NCBI GenBank assembly: GCA_019637615.1
Contig: JAHBVJ010000047.1
Location: forward strand, 1 to 42,362
From: Anaerolineae bacterium
GTDB taxonomy: Bacteria; Chloroflexota; Anaerolineae; Aggregatilineales; UBA2796
DNA: 42,362 bases
Direction: 5' to 3'
Under the pieces are notes generated by a model. The model was given only the letters and a program-made list of their open reading frames with translations, was not told where the DNA came from and did not search any database. Position numbers and translations under genes: made by a program. How positions within the stretch are numbered: the first letter of the stretch is position 1; each line of letters opens with the position of its first letter. Shown here one piece after another: positions 32,658 to 41,615 of the stretch.

Positions 32658-34916
32658 TCAGTCCTCGATCAGCACCAGATCAGTCGCGCTCGCGATCAGG
32701 GTCTTGGGGCCATAGCCGATGAACTTGATATATAACTCTTCCTCACCGCTGCGGATGCGGCTGGAAACGATCACCCCTTGACCGAACTTGGCGTGCAGCA
32801 CTTTTTGTCCGGCTTTGTACAGCGAGGTGGTGTTGATGCTGGGACGGCTCGGCACGCTGGACGAGGCGCTAGAACGCTCCGTATTGAGCGCGGGCGGCTT
32901 GGGCGGCGTCCATTTGGTTTGCCAATCGGGGCCGAGCGGATCATCGCTGTTCAGGTTGAGTCGGGATTGCGCTTTGCGCGGCAAGTGCGAACCAGTGGTC
33001 AGGTTGGCGGGGATGTCTTCCAAGAAGCGCGACGGGAGCATCCGATCCCCGCGCCCGTACATAGCACGCGTCAGTGCCCACGTGAGATAGAGGACATCTT
33101 TGGCACGCGTCACACCAACATACATCAGGCGGCGTTCCTCTTCCATCTGCTCTGGATCGTTGAGCGACATTTGATGGGGCAGCACGGTTTCTTCCAAGCC
33201 GACCATGAACACGACGGGGAATTCCAGCCCCTTCGCCGCGTGCAGGGTCATCAGGATGACGGCGTTCTGATTCTGATCGTAGGCGTCCACATCAGCCACC
33301 AGCGCCACATCTTCGAGGAATTCGCCCAGTTTTTTCTCGCCCGCGTTGAAGGCCGCCGCTTTCAACTCTGCCACGTTCTCGATCCGCTCATCGGCGTCAG
33401 GGCCGTATTCATCGCGTAGATACTGGTTGTACTTAGTTTCCTCGATCACTTGCTCCAACAGCATCACGACGGGCTGCACATCGCGCTGCTGACGCCATTT
33501 GGCGAGCATCCGCGCGAAGTCCGCGAGGGCTTTGTTGATCTTGCCGCTGAACGGCGATTGCTCACCGAGCGGGATGGCTTGCAGCGCATCGAACAGCGAT
33601 TGATGGCGCTCGTTCGCCCAGATGCGCAGTTTGGCGATGCTCTGCTCCCCGATGCCACGACGCGGCACGTTGATGATGCGTTCGAGGTTGAGGGTGTCGT
33701 CGGGATTCTGGATCACGCGCAGATAGGCCAGCACGTCTTTGACTTCTTTGCGGTCGTAGAAACGCGTCCCGCCGATCAGCCGATAGGGGACTTTGCCACG
33801 CACGAAAGCTTCTTCAAGGCTGCGGGACTGCGCGTTGGTGCGGAACATCACGGCGCAGTCGCGGAATTCGTAGCGCCCGCGCAGTTTCATCTCCACGATG
33901 CTCTGCACGATGTACATCGCCTCTTCTTCTTGGCTGTTGGACTGCCGCAGGATGATCTTTTGACCATCGGTGCGCGAACTGGTCAGATTTTTGCGGATGC
34001 GGTCGGGATTTTTGTCGATGACCGCCATTGCCGCGTCGAGGATAAGCTGGTGCGAACGGTAGTTGTGTTCCAGCAGGATGATCTGCGCGTCGGGATAGTC
34101 GCGGCGGAAGTTGCTGATGTTGCGGTAGTCCGCGCCACGGAAACGGTAGATGCTCTGATCGGGATCGCCCACGCAGAAAAGATAGCGCGGATCGTCGGGT
34201 TCCATGCCCGCCAGCAGCGTGACGAGCTTATACTGCGCCGTGTTGGTGTCCTGAAATTCATCGACCAGCAGATGTTGATAGTAGTAGCGGTAGCGCTCCA
34301 AGACATCGGGGTGATCGCGGAACAGAATGACGGCTTGCATCAGCAGATCATCGAAGTCCATCGCGTTGGCGGTGCGCAGCATCTGCTGGTAGCGGCGGTA
34401 GACATCGCGCACGAGCTTTTCCTGATACAGGTCGGCGGGATAGCGATCCGGCTCGATCAGCTCGTTCTTGGCGTTGGAAATCTTGCTCAAGTAGCGGCGC
34501 GGCGAATTCTTCTCGACATCCATTTTCAGGTCTTGGATAGCCTGCTTGACCATATCCAGTTGATCGCCCGTATCGTAGATCACATAGCTGGACTTGATGC
34601 CGAGATGTTCGGCTTCGCGGCGGAGGATGCGCGCGCAAATGCTGTGAAAGGTGCCGACGGTCAGCCCTTTGACATTGCCACTGAGCAGCCGATTGATACG
34701 CTCGGTCATCTCGGTGGCGGCCTTGTTGGTGAACGTCACCGCCATAATGTTGTAGGGGCTGACGCCGAATTCTTTGATCAGGTAGGCGACGCGCCGTGTC
34801 AGGACAGCCGTTTTGCCGCTGCCCGGCCCCGCCACGACCAGCGTCGGCCCCGGTTGGGCAGAGATGGCGGCAGCTTGCTGCTCGTTCATATTATTCAACA
34901 GATCAGAATTGGACAC
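32658..34916 (-). CDS. pcrA: UvrD/PcrA-type DNA helicase
   Basis: A superfamily 1A 3'-5' helicase of about 752 residues. Motif I is VAGPGSGKTAVLTRR, motif II VDEFQDTN, motif III VGDPDQSIYRFRGAD, motif IV region LEHNYRSHQ, motif V MTLHAAKGLEFPVVFMVGLE, and motif VI YVGVTRAKDVLYL. A C-terminal tail, QKVLHAKFGQGVIV...ELYIKFIGYGPKTL, matches the Tudor-like RNA-polymerase-binding domain of PcrA. It acts in repair and in removing stalled complexes. The open frame runs 57 codons further upstream, but GTG 34916 has AGGAG five bases before it and begins the family's usual N-terminus. Upstream lies a heptamer repeat. Confidence 0.94.
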   Translation of the reverse strand: MSNSDLLNNMNEQQAAAISAQPGPTLVVAGPGSGKTAVLTRRVAYLIKEFGVSPYNIMAVTFTNKAATEMTERINRLLSGNVKGLTVGTFHSICARILRREAEHLGIKSSYVIYDTGDQLDMVKQAIQDLKMDVEKNSPRRYLSKISNAKNELIEPDRYPADLYQEKLVRDVYRRYQQMLRTANAMDFDDLLMQAVILFRDHPDVLERYRYYYQHLLVDEFQDTNTAQYKLVTLLAGMEPDDPRYLFCVGDPDQSIYRFRGADYRNISNFRRDYPDAQIILLEHNYRSHQLILDAAMAVIDKNPDRIRKNLTSSRTDGQKIILRQSNSQEEEAMYIVQSIVEMKLRGRYEFRDCAVMFRTNAQSRSLEEAFVRGKVPYRLIGGTRFYDRKEVKDVLAYLRVIQNPDDTLNLERIINVPRRGIGEQSIAKLRIWANERHQSLFDALQAIPLGEQSPFSGKINKALADFARMLAKWRQQRDVQPVVMLLEQVIEETKYNQYLRDEYGPDADERIENVAELKAAAFNAGEKKLGEFLEDVALVADVDAYDQNQNAVILMTLHAAKGLEFPVVFMVGLEETVLPHQMSLNDPEQMEEERRLMYVGVTRAKDVLYLTWALTRAMYGRGDRMLPSRFLEDIPANLTTGSHLPRKAQSRLNLNSDDPLGPDWQTKWTPPKPPALNTERSSASSSVPSRPSINTTSLYKAGQKVLHAKFGQGVIVSSRIRSGEEELYIKFIGYGPKTLIASATDLVLIED

Positions 34917-34934
34917 GGGGACTCCTATCCATTC

Positions 34935-34966
34935 AAGTGCTGAGTGCTTAGTCCTTAGTGCTGAGT
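34935..34966. repeat. Short tandem heptamer repeat
   Basis: About 4.5 copies of a 7-base unit: AGTGCTG, AGTGCTT, AGTCCTT, AGTGCTG, AGT. It lies just upstream of the helicase start, in what would be its leader. Such heptamer tracts recall the short tandem repeats of cyanobacteria and other gliding bacteria. Confidence 0.7.
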
Positions 34967-35085
34967 AAAGGCAGTCGGCTGCGGCGTAAGGTAAGCCAGC
35001 GCTCACGAGAAAGTCATTAGATTCTAACCGACCTTGCGCCGATGTCCTAGGGATTCGACTATACTTAGGCGTGGAGCGAAGTATC

Positions 35086-35643
35086 ATGCGACTGTTTATT
35101 GTTAGTCTGGTCTATCTGTTTTTCGCGTCGATGTGTACGGTGGTCGTGTTCGCGCAGGAATATAACACGCCGATTCAGCAGACACTGCGCGAGTTCGAAG
35201 CCGCTAAAGCCAAATGGGAGGCCGATCCGCTGGCGCATTACCGCATCCGTGTGCGGAACGGCACAGGCGCGCGGACGTGTGAGCAGGACATTGAGGTACG
35301 AGACGAGCAGGTGATCCGCGTCTTCACGGATACATGCCGCGACAAACGGAAACTCACGATCACGAGTCTGTTTGATACGCTCGACAAGCTGCTCCCGCGC
35401 ACGACGCGCTGGGCGAACCGCTTCCAGTGCGATGTATGGATGTCGCGTTCGACGTTCGATCCGGAATGGGGCTTCCCGCGCCTGATCGATGTGCGGATGG
35501 AAGTTGTGTCCCCGCTCAATCTGGGGGCCTTGAAGTATGGGCGGTTGATCGGCAAGTATTTCGGGCATTCGCGCCAATGCAACATCACGCTGGTGTTGTT
35601 CGTCCCACAGGTGGAAGTAGTGGCCTTCACGCCGCTGTCTTAG
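35086..35643 (+). CDS. Secreted DUF6174-like protein, tandem copy 1
   Basis: A protein of about 185 residues with a signal peptide (MRLFIVSLVYLFFASMCTVVVFAQ). The mature protein contains KWEADPLAHYRIRVRNG, then CEQDIEVRDEQVIRVFTDTC, then LTITSLFDTLDKLLPRT, then FDPEWGFPRLIDV. The W-x(5)-H-Y-x(7)-C then V-x-x-G/E-x-V pattern recalls DUF6174. Four Cys positions are shared with the next gene, suggesting two disulphides. ATG 35086 begins the signal peptide; an in-frame GTG is 15 bases upstream. Function unknown. It follows divergently from the helicase gene. Confidence 0.75.
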   Translation: MRLFIVSLVYLFFASMCTVVVFAQEYNTPIQQTLREFEAAKAKWEADPLAHYRIRVRNGTGARTCEQDIEVRDEQVIRVFTDTCRDKRKLTITSLFDTLDKLLPRTTRWANRFQCDVWMSRSTFDPEWGFPRLIDVRMEVVSPLNLGALKYGRLIGKYFGHSRQCNITLVLFVPQVEVVAFTPLS

Positions 35644-35654
35644 GTGAGGTTTGA

Positions 35655-36224
35655 GTGTTAATGAAGTTCTGGCTGCGCATTTTCGCGCTGTATCTGGCCT
35701 ATGCGGCTATCGCGACCGTCGGGATTGTGGCGGGCGAGCATGACGACCCCACCAAGGCCAACCGCCGCGCCCTGACGGAAGCGCTGGCGCGGTGGAACGC
35801 CCATCCCGTCGAGCATTATGTGATGGAGATCGGGCACGGCTACAAGTTCCCCGAAGGCGGCTATTTGTGTCGGCAGACAGTCGAGGTGCGGCATGAGCGC
35901 GTCGTGTCACTGACCAACAGCAAATGCAACCTGAACGGCTTCACGGTGACGGAACTGTTCGCGACGGCGAGTCGGGCGATCCCCCGCAACCTTGATTGGG
36001 TGAATGGCGAGGGCTGCTCGTTGTGGGTGTCGGCGTCGGAGTTCGATCCGGCACACGGCTACCCCACCCTGATCAAGACGGTGCAAGCGGCGGCAAGTCC
36101 AGAGACGATTGGCGTCGCCAAGTACGAGCGGATGCGCGACGTGTTGAACAACCGCGAGGATTGCACGTTAGAGGGGCGCTTTTCGCAGACGACCGAGGTG
36201 CTGTCGTTCACCGTACTGCAATAG
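35655..36224 (+). CDS. Secreted DUF6174-like protein, tandem copy 2
   Basis: A 189-residue paralogue of the preceding protein, encoded 11 bases downstream. It has the same plan: signal segment (MKFWLRIFALYLAYAAIATVGIVAG), RWNAHPVEHYVMEIGHG, CRQTVEVRHERVVSLTNSKC, FTVTELFATASRAIP, FDPAHGYPTLIKTV, and a C-terminal VLSFTVLQ. The four Cys are kept, but the surrounding residues have diverged strongly, so the duplication is old. The GTG at 35655 has GAGG five bases upstream and is taken as the start; ATG 35661 is the alternative. Function unknown. Confidence 0.75.
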   Translation: MLMKFWLRIFALYLAYAAIATVGIVAGEHDDPTKANRRALTEALARWNAHPVEHYVMEIGHGYKFPEGGYLCRQTVEVRHERVVSLTNSKCNLNGFTVTELFATASRAIPRNLDWVNGEGCSLWVSASEFDPAHGYPTLIKTVQAAASPETIGVAKYERMRDVLNNREDCTLEGRFSQTTEVLSFTVLQ

Positions 36225-36242
36225 AGACGCCGAGGCGGACAA

Positions 36243-36287
36243 ATGATCCCGATCTATCCCTGTTAGTGGAACCCAGACCGGGATCAT
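36243..36287. terminator. Hairpin between convergent genes
   Basis: ATGATCCCG (36243-36251) pairs perfectly with CGGGATCAT (36279-36287) over a 27-base loop, between the secreted paralogue pair and the opposing dehydrogenase gene. It is followed by CTATATCTC, with no T run. Confidence 0.5.
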
Positions 36288-36317
36288 CTATATCTCAAAT
36301 CTACGACGGCGAAACGC

Positions 36318-38204
36318 TTACGGCTTCGGCAAGAAGGTCGGCGCAGCCTCCGCAGCGCTGCCCGCCCCCGGCATCCCCGATCCGGGCCAGTGTCCGGCGA
36401 GGGGCAGATCGCCCGCCACTCCGAAGCTCGCGTCAATATCCGCGAAGCCGCTCATGGTCGGGTCGTTGCGCAGGTACAGGGTGTTGTTGCTCGTGCGGAA
36501 CACACCTACGCCCGTACGCCGGTCACCGTCCCAATCGCCCACGAACGGGGTATCGCCGCTGCTCCCGAAAGTAGTCGTATAATCCGCGAACACGCTGCAA
36601 TTGCAAACCTGATTGCTCAAGAAGAACTGGTTCGTGGATGGGCGGAACACGCCGGGGCTGTCCTTGCCATCGTTATCCCAGTCGCCCGCCAACCCGACAT
36701 CGCCGGGAATGCCAAGCACCATCTGGAAGTCCGCGAAACCCGTCGTCAGCGTATTGCGCAGGTAGATCAGCCCGTTGCTCGGACGGAACACGCCCACGCT
36801 GTCCTTACCGTCGCCATCCCAATCGCCCACAATCGGTGTATCGTTCGGCGTGCCGAACACGAACGAATACGTCAGCGTGGCGGGGTTGCTGTACGAGTCG
36901 CTCAACAAGAAGGTGCCGTTGCTCGGACGGAACACGCCCGGTGTATCGATGCCGTCGCCGTTCCAATCCCCCACGATCGGCACGTCGGTACTTGCCCCGA
37001 ACGTGATGCTCAAATCGGCTGGCCCCGTCGTGTTCGAATTGCGCAGATGGAACACCGTGCCCGTCGGACGGTACACGCCGATGGTGTCCACAGGCGACGC
37101 AAAGCTGATCTTGTTGATCACGCCGCCGCTGTTCCGTGCCGCGTAGTACAAACTGCCATCGCTGCCCACTTCCAGATCGACCGGATTCCCTGTCGTGGCG
37201 GCGGCAAAGGCCGTCGGTGTCAGCGGCGCGGTGTCGCTCGGATCGACGTAGTAGATCCACGCGCTGCACAAGTCCATGAAGAAGTACTTGCCCCGATAAA
37301 TCGGCGGGAACTGCTCGGTAGTCGGGTTGTAAAACGTCCCGCCCGTGATGGCGCAACCATTCGGGGTGCTGCCGCTGTGCGGATACGCGTACAACGGAGA
37401 GCGATAATTGGGATCAGAACTGTATCCCTCATAGACAGCCCAACCATAATTGCTGCCCGCGATGCCATCATTGATTTCCTCGAAGGCCACCTGTCCCACG
37501 TCATTGATGAACATCCGCCCCGTGCCGTTCTGGAAGGTGAACTTGAACGGGTTGCGCAGTCCCAACGCCCAGATCGCACGGTTATCGCCCGTCGCCGTGT
37601 TATAAAACGGGTTATCGGTCGGGATCGTGCCGTCCGCGTTGATGCGCAGGATTTTGCCGAGCCGGTTGGTGAGCGTTTGCGAATTCGCGGGCACGGCGTT
37701 TTCGCCCACCGACACGTACAACTTGCCGTCCGGCCCGAAGTGAAGATCACCGCCGTTATGATTCGCCGCCGACAGCGTCTCCAAATCCAGCAGCGGCAGC
37801 TCGCTCCCCGCTGCTGCTACATCGCCGTTTGCGGTGAAGCGGCTCAAGCGGTTGTGGATCGGTGATGAGGACGTTGTGTAGTAGATGTACACGTAATGGT
37901 TGGTGGCGAAGTTCGGATCAAACGCGATGCCCTGCAAGCCGCGTTCCTGTGTCGTCTCCACCGACAGCGTGACGAACGGCGTCGGCAGCAGCGATCCATT
38001 CTTGATCACCCGCACCGCCCCCGTCTGAATGCTGACGAAGATGCGTCCATCCGGCGCGAATTCAAATCCCGTCACGGGGCCGAGCGAACTGGCGATGTTC
38101 GTTTCGAGGAAGCTCGGCGGCAGTGTGATCGCCTTTGCGGTTGAGGCGGGCAAGAGCAAGACAACAATGACAAAACAGGCCATCAAACGGATCAAGCGGT
38201 GCAT
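36318..38204 (-). CDS. Secreted PQQ-dependent sugar dehydrogenase with C-terminal repeats
   Basis: A 628-residue exported protein: signal peptide (MACFVIVVLLLPASTAKA), a six-bladed soluble-glucose-dehydrogenase-type propeller (about 25-370), and five C-terminal modules of about 48 residues. Propeller signatures are GFEFAPDGRIFVSIQ, ERGLQGIAFDPNF, NHNGGDLHFGPDGKLYVSVGE (with the His), WALGLRNPFKF (with the Arg) and NDVGQVAFEEIN. Each module reads GVFRPS...LRN...ADxxxxFG...DxPxxGDWDGDGxD, like FG-GAP/VCBS repeats with Ca-binding D-x-D-G-D. It would oxidise sugars outside the cell if PQQ is available; no pqq genes are in the window. GGGGG precedes the ATG. Confidence 0.88.
   Translation of the reverse strand: MHRLIRLMACFVIVVLLLPASTAKAITLPPSFLETNIASSLGPVTGFEFAPDGRIFVSIQTGAVRVIKNGSLLPTPFVTLSVETTQERGLQGIAFDPNFATNHYVYIYYTTSSSPIHNRLSRFTANGDVAAAGSELPLLDLETLSAANHNGGDLHFGPDGKLYVSVGENAVPANSQTLTNRLGKILRINADGTIPTDNPFYNTATGDNRAIWALGLRNPFKFTFQNGTGRMFINDVGQVAFEEINDGIAGSNYGWAVYEGYSSDPNYRSPLYAYPHSGSTPNGCAITGGTFYNPTTEQFPPIYRGKYFFMDLCSAWIYYVDPSDTAPLTPTAFAAATTGNPVDLEVGSDGSLYYAARNSGGVINKISFASPVDTIGVYRPTGTVFHLRNSNTTGPADLSITFGASTDVPIVGDWNGDGIDTPGVFRPSNGTFLLSDSYSNPATLTYSFVFGTPNDTPIVGDWDGDGKDSVGVFRPSNGLIYLRNTLTTGFADFQMVLGIPGDVGLAGDWDNDGKDSPGVFRPSTNQFFLSNQVCNCSVFADYTTTFGSSGDTPFVGDWDGDRRTGVGVFRTSNNTLYLRNDPTMSGFADIDASFGVAGDLPLAGHWPGSGMPGAGSAAEAAPTFLPKP
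36321..37080 (-). repeat. Five tandem GVFRPS/GDWDGDG modules (inside CDS)
   Basis: In-frame repeat of about 144 bases, five copies, encoding residues 376 to the C-terminus of the dehydrogenase. The copies differ at many positions, so it is an old protein repeat. Each unit contains a G-D-W-D-G-D-G-like loop except the last (GHWPGSG), which has lost the Asp residues. Confidence 0.85.
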
Positions 38205-38338
38205 GAATAAGTACCCCCAAATCGCTAACTATGGCTAAGTCTGAAAGATGAACTTGACGTGTGAGTGCTTGCACAAGCATACAAAATTCATGGGATAGCG
38301 TCCACATTCAGACAACTTGGTGACAATTCGGGGGAATC

Positions 38339-38370
38339 AAAAAGGGGTAGGTTCCACGCGAACCTACCCC
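38339..38370 (-). terminator. Terminator of the Hsp20 gene
   Basis: On the minus strand GGGGTAGGTT, a 7-base loop, AACCTACCCC, then TTTTT. A standard intrinsic terminator, 54 bases after the hsp20 stop. Confidence 0.85.
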
Positions 38371-38423
38371 TCATCGCCGGACGCAATCACAGTTGCAGCC
38401 CTATTGCGTCCCTATCTCAGCGC

Positions 38424-38882
38424 TTATCGTTGCGCCTTGGCTTCAATCTGCTTGCTCGGTGTCACGTTGATCCGCTTCGGTTGCGCTTCGGGCGATTTCG
38501 GCAGTGTCAGCGTCAGCACGCCGTTCTCAAATTGGGCTTCGGCCTTCTCGGTATCCACCGCCGACGGCAGCCGGAAAGCACGCTCAAAGCTGGTGCTGCG
38601 GCGCTCATGCAGGTGATACTGCCCTTCTTCGTCCTTCTTCTCTTCGGTTTCGCGCTTGCCCTTCAGGAACAGCACGCCGTTCTCAACACGGACATCGATC
38701 TGCTCCGGCGTAAAGCCCGGTAGCTCCGCCTGCATCACGAAGGCGTTATCATTTTCCTTCAGGTCAATCGCGGGCACAGTACCGAATGCTTCCTGCTCAT
38801 ATACACGGCTGTCATTCCAGAAGCGATTAAACATCCGGTCAAATTCTGCAAGTTCACGCATAGGATTCCAACGGGTTAACAT
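38424..38882 (-). CDS. Hsp20/alpha-crystallin small heat-shock protein
   Basis: A 152-residue small heat-shock chaperone. The N-terminus MLTRWNPMRELAEFDRMFNRFW is typical. The alpha-crystallin domain runs from VPAIDLKENDNAFVMQAELPGFTPEQIDVRVENGVLFLKG to RAFRLPSAVDTEKAEAQFENGVLTLTLPK, with the final A-x-x-x-x-G-V-L-x-L-x-x-P-K signature. It would hold unfolding proteins in oligomers. The open frame runs 24 codons upstream, but AAGGAG before ATG 38882 decides the start. A TATAAT on the minus strand at 38954-38959 could be its -10. No clear CIRCE element. Confidence 0.94.
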   Translation of the reverse strand: MLTRWNPMRELAEFDRMFNRFWNDSRVYEQEAFGTVPAIDLKENDNAFVMQAELPGFTPEQIDVRVENGVLFLKGKRETEEKKDEEGQYHLHERRSTSFERAFRLPSAVDTEKAEAQFENGVLTLTLPKSPEAQPKRINVTPSKQIEAKAQR

Positions 38883-39136
38883 ACAATACTCCTTGAAATT
38901 GACTAGTCTGCGCCGCCTTTTACGGTCAGCGCCTTCCAGAAACTTCACCCTCAATTATAGTACGCCAATGTCAACATTACGTAGGAGCTGCGTATAAATT
39001 CCATAAGAAATCTGCCTTCTACGCTAGAATCTTGACGTTGCAACCAGCCGATGACGCTCGACTGTATCAATGGCCTTCTCGCTGAGGAGTGATAACGTGC
39101 TAAGAAATCATGTGGGATGCGAAATCACAGCTTGGG

Positions 39137-39195
39137 GTCTGAGTCCCGAAGGGACTTCGTTCTCTGAGCCTGACGTTTCAACGTCGGGCGGCGCT
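39137..39195 (+). repeat. Dispersed repeat, copy B
   Basis: Reads GTCTGAGTCCCGAAGGGAC, TTCG, CTGAGCCTGACG, TTTCAACGTCGGGCGG. It contains two small stems, GTCCC/GGGAC and GACGTT/AACGTC. It lies in the 414-base gap 38883-39296 upstream of hypF. The rest of that gap shows only the hsp20 promoter region. Confidence 0.75.
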
Positions 39196-39296
39196 AACAA
39201 CCCGATACCGCGCCGTTTTGTCATCTCCCTTCCGACTATCTCCATCACCGCTGACTCTCTCCTCACACGCGTACACAACCACAAAGGCACCTGCTC

Positions 39297-41615
39297 ATGA
39301 CCGTTGACCGCCCAACCGATTCCCAGCGCCAACAGTTCCAGATTCAAGGCATCGTGCAAGGCGTCGGCTTCCGCCCCTTCGTCTACCGCTTGGCCTTGCA
39401 ATTCGGGCTGGTCGGCTTCGTCTATAACGACAATCACGGCGTCACCATCGAAGTCGAAGGCACCGCCAGCGCCCTCGCCAGCTTTCACACTGCCCTGATC
39501 ACGCAAATGCCGCCCCTCGCCCGCATCGACTCGATCACCGTGCATCCTGTGCCGCTGTCCGGCGAATCCGCCTTCACCATCGTCCACAGCCAGAACGGCG
39601 ACTCGCCCAATACGCTCATCTCGCCCGATGTCGCCACCTGTGACGACTGCCTGCGCGAACTGCTCGATCCGACGGATCGCCGCTACCGCTATCCCTTCAT
39701 CAACTGCACCAACTGCGGCCCGCGCTTCACCATTGTGCTCGACACGCCCTATGATCGTGACAAAACCACCATGCGGATGTTCCCCATGTGCCCGCAGTGC
39801 GCGGCGGAATACGTCGATCCGCTCAACCGCCGTTTTCATGCGCAGCCCAATGCCTGCCCTGTGTGCGGCCCCCGTTTGGAACGCGGCGAACAGCCCGTCC
39901 TCACCGACATCGACGCCCTTGATCTCTGCGCCTTCACCGCCGATCAGCTTGTGCGCGGCGAGATCGTCGCCATCAAGGGGCTAGGCGGCTTCCATCTGGC
40001 CTGTGACGCGCTCAACGCCGACGCCGTAGCCGAACTGCGCCGCCGCAAACACCGTGAAGCCAAGCCCTTCGCCCTCATGGTGCCCGATCTCGCCACGGCG
40101 CGTCAGCTCTGCGAGGTCAGCGATGCCGAAGCCGACCTGCTGCAATCCCGCCGCCGCCCTATCGTGCTCTTACGGCAGCGTCCCGAAACGCCCGTCGCGG
40201 CTGGTGTCGCCCCGCGCTACACCACGCTCGGCCTGATGCTGCCCTACACGCCGCTGCATACCCTGCTGCTGCATGACCTCACCCACCTGCACGGCGACCA
40301 GCAGCCCGTTTGCTTGGTCATGACCAGCGGCAACCTCAGCGACGAACCTATCGTCTACCGCAACGCCGACGCCGCCGAACGTCTGCGCCCGATCACGAGC
40401 AATCTGCTGCTGCACAACCGCGACATTCACACGCGCTGTGATGACTCTGTCGCGCGCATCGTGGCGGGCGGCGTGCAGATGGTGCGCCGTTCGCGTGGCT
40501 ACGTGCCCGAACCTATCTCGCTGAAAAATCCCCTGTCATCTCCCATCTTGGCGGTCGGCGGACAGTTGAAGAACACCTTTTGCCTCGGCAAAGAGCGGCA
40601 AGCCTTCCTCAGCCACCATATCGGGGATCTCGAAAACCTCGAAACACTCACCGCTTTCACCGAAGGCGTCGCCCATATGCAGCGCCTATTCGATATTCAG
40701 CCTGCCGTCGTCGCCTACGACTTGCATCCCGACTACCTCTCCACCAAACACGCCCTCGCGCTCGATCTCCCGCGCAAAATCGGCGTGCAGCATCATCACG
40801 CCCACATCGCCAGCGTCATGGCGGAACATGGCCTCACCGAACCCGTCATCGGCATCGCGGCGGATGGCACAGGTTACGGCACGGACGGCGCGATCTGGGG
40901 CGGCGAAGTGCTGGTGGCGGATCTGCGCGGCTTTGATCGCGCGGCGCATCTCGCCTACGTCCCGCTCCCCGGTGGCGAACAGGCCATCCGTCAGCCGTGG
41001 CGCATGGCGGCGGTCTATTTGCAGCGCAGTTTCGGGGACGACTTCCTGACGCTGCCGATTCCCTTCGTCCAGCGCATGAACGCGGATCGCTGGCGTGTCT
41101 TGTCACAGATGATCGCGCGTGGCCTCAACAGCCCCCCCACCTCCAGCTTGGGACGCCTCTTTGATGCGGTCGCCGCCCTGATCGGCCTCCGTGATGAGGT
41201 TGTCTATGAAGGCCAAGCCGCCATCGAGCTAGAAGCCCTCGCCGCGCCAGTTGATCAGGTGTATCCTTTCGCCATCACCGACTCCGCGCCGATGATCATC
41301 GATGTCTTGCCCACCATCCGCGCCATTGTGCAAGACCTCCAGCAAGGCTGCTCCACCGCCGCCATCAGCGGGCAATTTCACCGCACCATCGCGGCCCTGA
41401 TCGTCGCCCTCTGTGAGCGTGTCCGCGCACGGTCTGGCTTGCGCGCCGTCGCCCTCAGTGGCGGCCTCTTCCAGAATAAAACCCTCGTGGAACAACTCCT
41501 TCCGCTGCTGGAAGCTGCCGAGTTCCAACCCTATCTCAACCGCCTCGTGCCACCCAATGATGGTGGCCTCAGCCTCGGACAACTCGCCATCGCCGCCGCA
41601 CTTACCGCTCCCTGA
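39297..41615 (+). CDS. hypF: Carbamoyltransferase HypF
   Basis: A 772-residue HypF, the enzyme that uses carbamoyl phosphate to make the cyanide ligand of [NiFe] hydrogenases and passes it to HypE. Domains: acylphosphatase-like (about 13-100, QGIVQGVGFRPFVYRLALQFGLVGFVYND), two zinc fingers (CDDC...CTNC and CPQC...CPVC, about 115-200), YrdC-like (about 215-400), and Kae1-like C-terminal (VQHHHAHIASVMAEHGL, GIAADGTGYGTDGAIWGGE, ALSGGLFQNKTLVE). Full length. No other hyp or hydrogenase gene is in the window; they could be elsewhere in the genome. Upstream is copy B of the dispersed repeat. Confidence 0.96.
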   Translation: MTVDRPTDSQRQQFQIQGIVQGVGFRPFVYRLALQFGLVGFVYNDNHGVTIEVEGTASALASFHTALITQMPPLARIDSITVHPVPLSGESAFTIVHSQNGDSPNTLISPDVATCDDCLRELLDPTDRRYRYPFINCTNCGPRFTIVLDTPYDRDKTTMRMFPMCPQCAAEYVDPLNRRFHAQPNACPVCGPRLERGEQPVLTDIDALDLCAFTADQLVRGEIVAIKGLGGFHLACDALNADAVAELRRRKHREAKPFALMVPDLATARQLCEVSDAEADLLQSRRRPIVLLRQRPETPVAAGVAPRYTTLGLMLPYTPLHTLLLHDLTHLHGDQQPVCLVMTSGNLSDEPIVYRNADAAERLRPITSNLLLHNRDIHTRCDDSVARIVAGGVQMVRRSRGYVPEPISLKNPLSSPILAVGGQLKNTFCLGKERQAFLSHHIGDLENLETLTAFTEGVAHMQRLFDIQPAVVAYDLHPDYLSTKHALALDLPRKIGVQHHHAHIASVMAEHGLTEPVIGIAADGTGYGTDGAIWGGEVLVADLRGFDRAAHLAYVPLPGGEQAIRQPWRMAAVYLQRSFGDDFLTLPIPFVQRMNADRWRVLSQMIARGLNSPPTSSLGRLFDAVAALIGLRDEVVYEGQAAIELEALAAPVDQVYPFAITDSAPMIIDVLPTIRAIVQDLQQGCSTAAISGQFHRTIAALIVALCERVRARSGLRAVALSGGLFQNKTLVEQLLPLLEAAEFQPYLNRLVPPNDGGLSLGQLAIAAALTAP

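Noticed and set aside
33450..34943. Long 497-codon open frame on the plus strand
   Set aside because: It is antisense to the helicase gene, which carries all superfamily 1 motifs. The predicted protein shows no domain.
36390..37865. Long 491-codon open frame on the plus strand
   Set aside because: It lies wholly opposite the PQQ-type dehydrogenase gene, whose protein has clear family motifs. The antisense product is rich in Arg, Ala and Val and has no recognisable domain; it is a compositional shadow.
38954..38974. TTGACA plus TATAAT as an Hsp20 promoter
   Set aside because: The two boxes on the minus strand are only nine bases apart, too close for a sigma70 promoter. Only the -10 is considered possible.
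39070..39300. 76-codon open frame before hypF
   Set aside because: It consists largely of dispersed repeat copy B and its start region has no ribosome site; not a believable gene.
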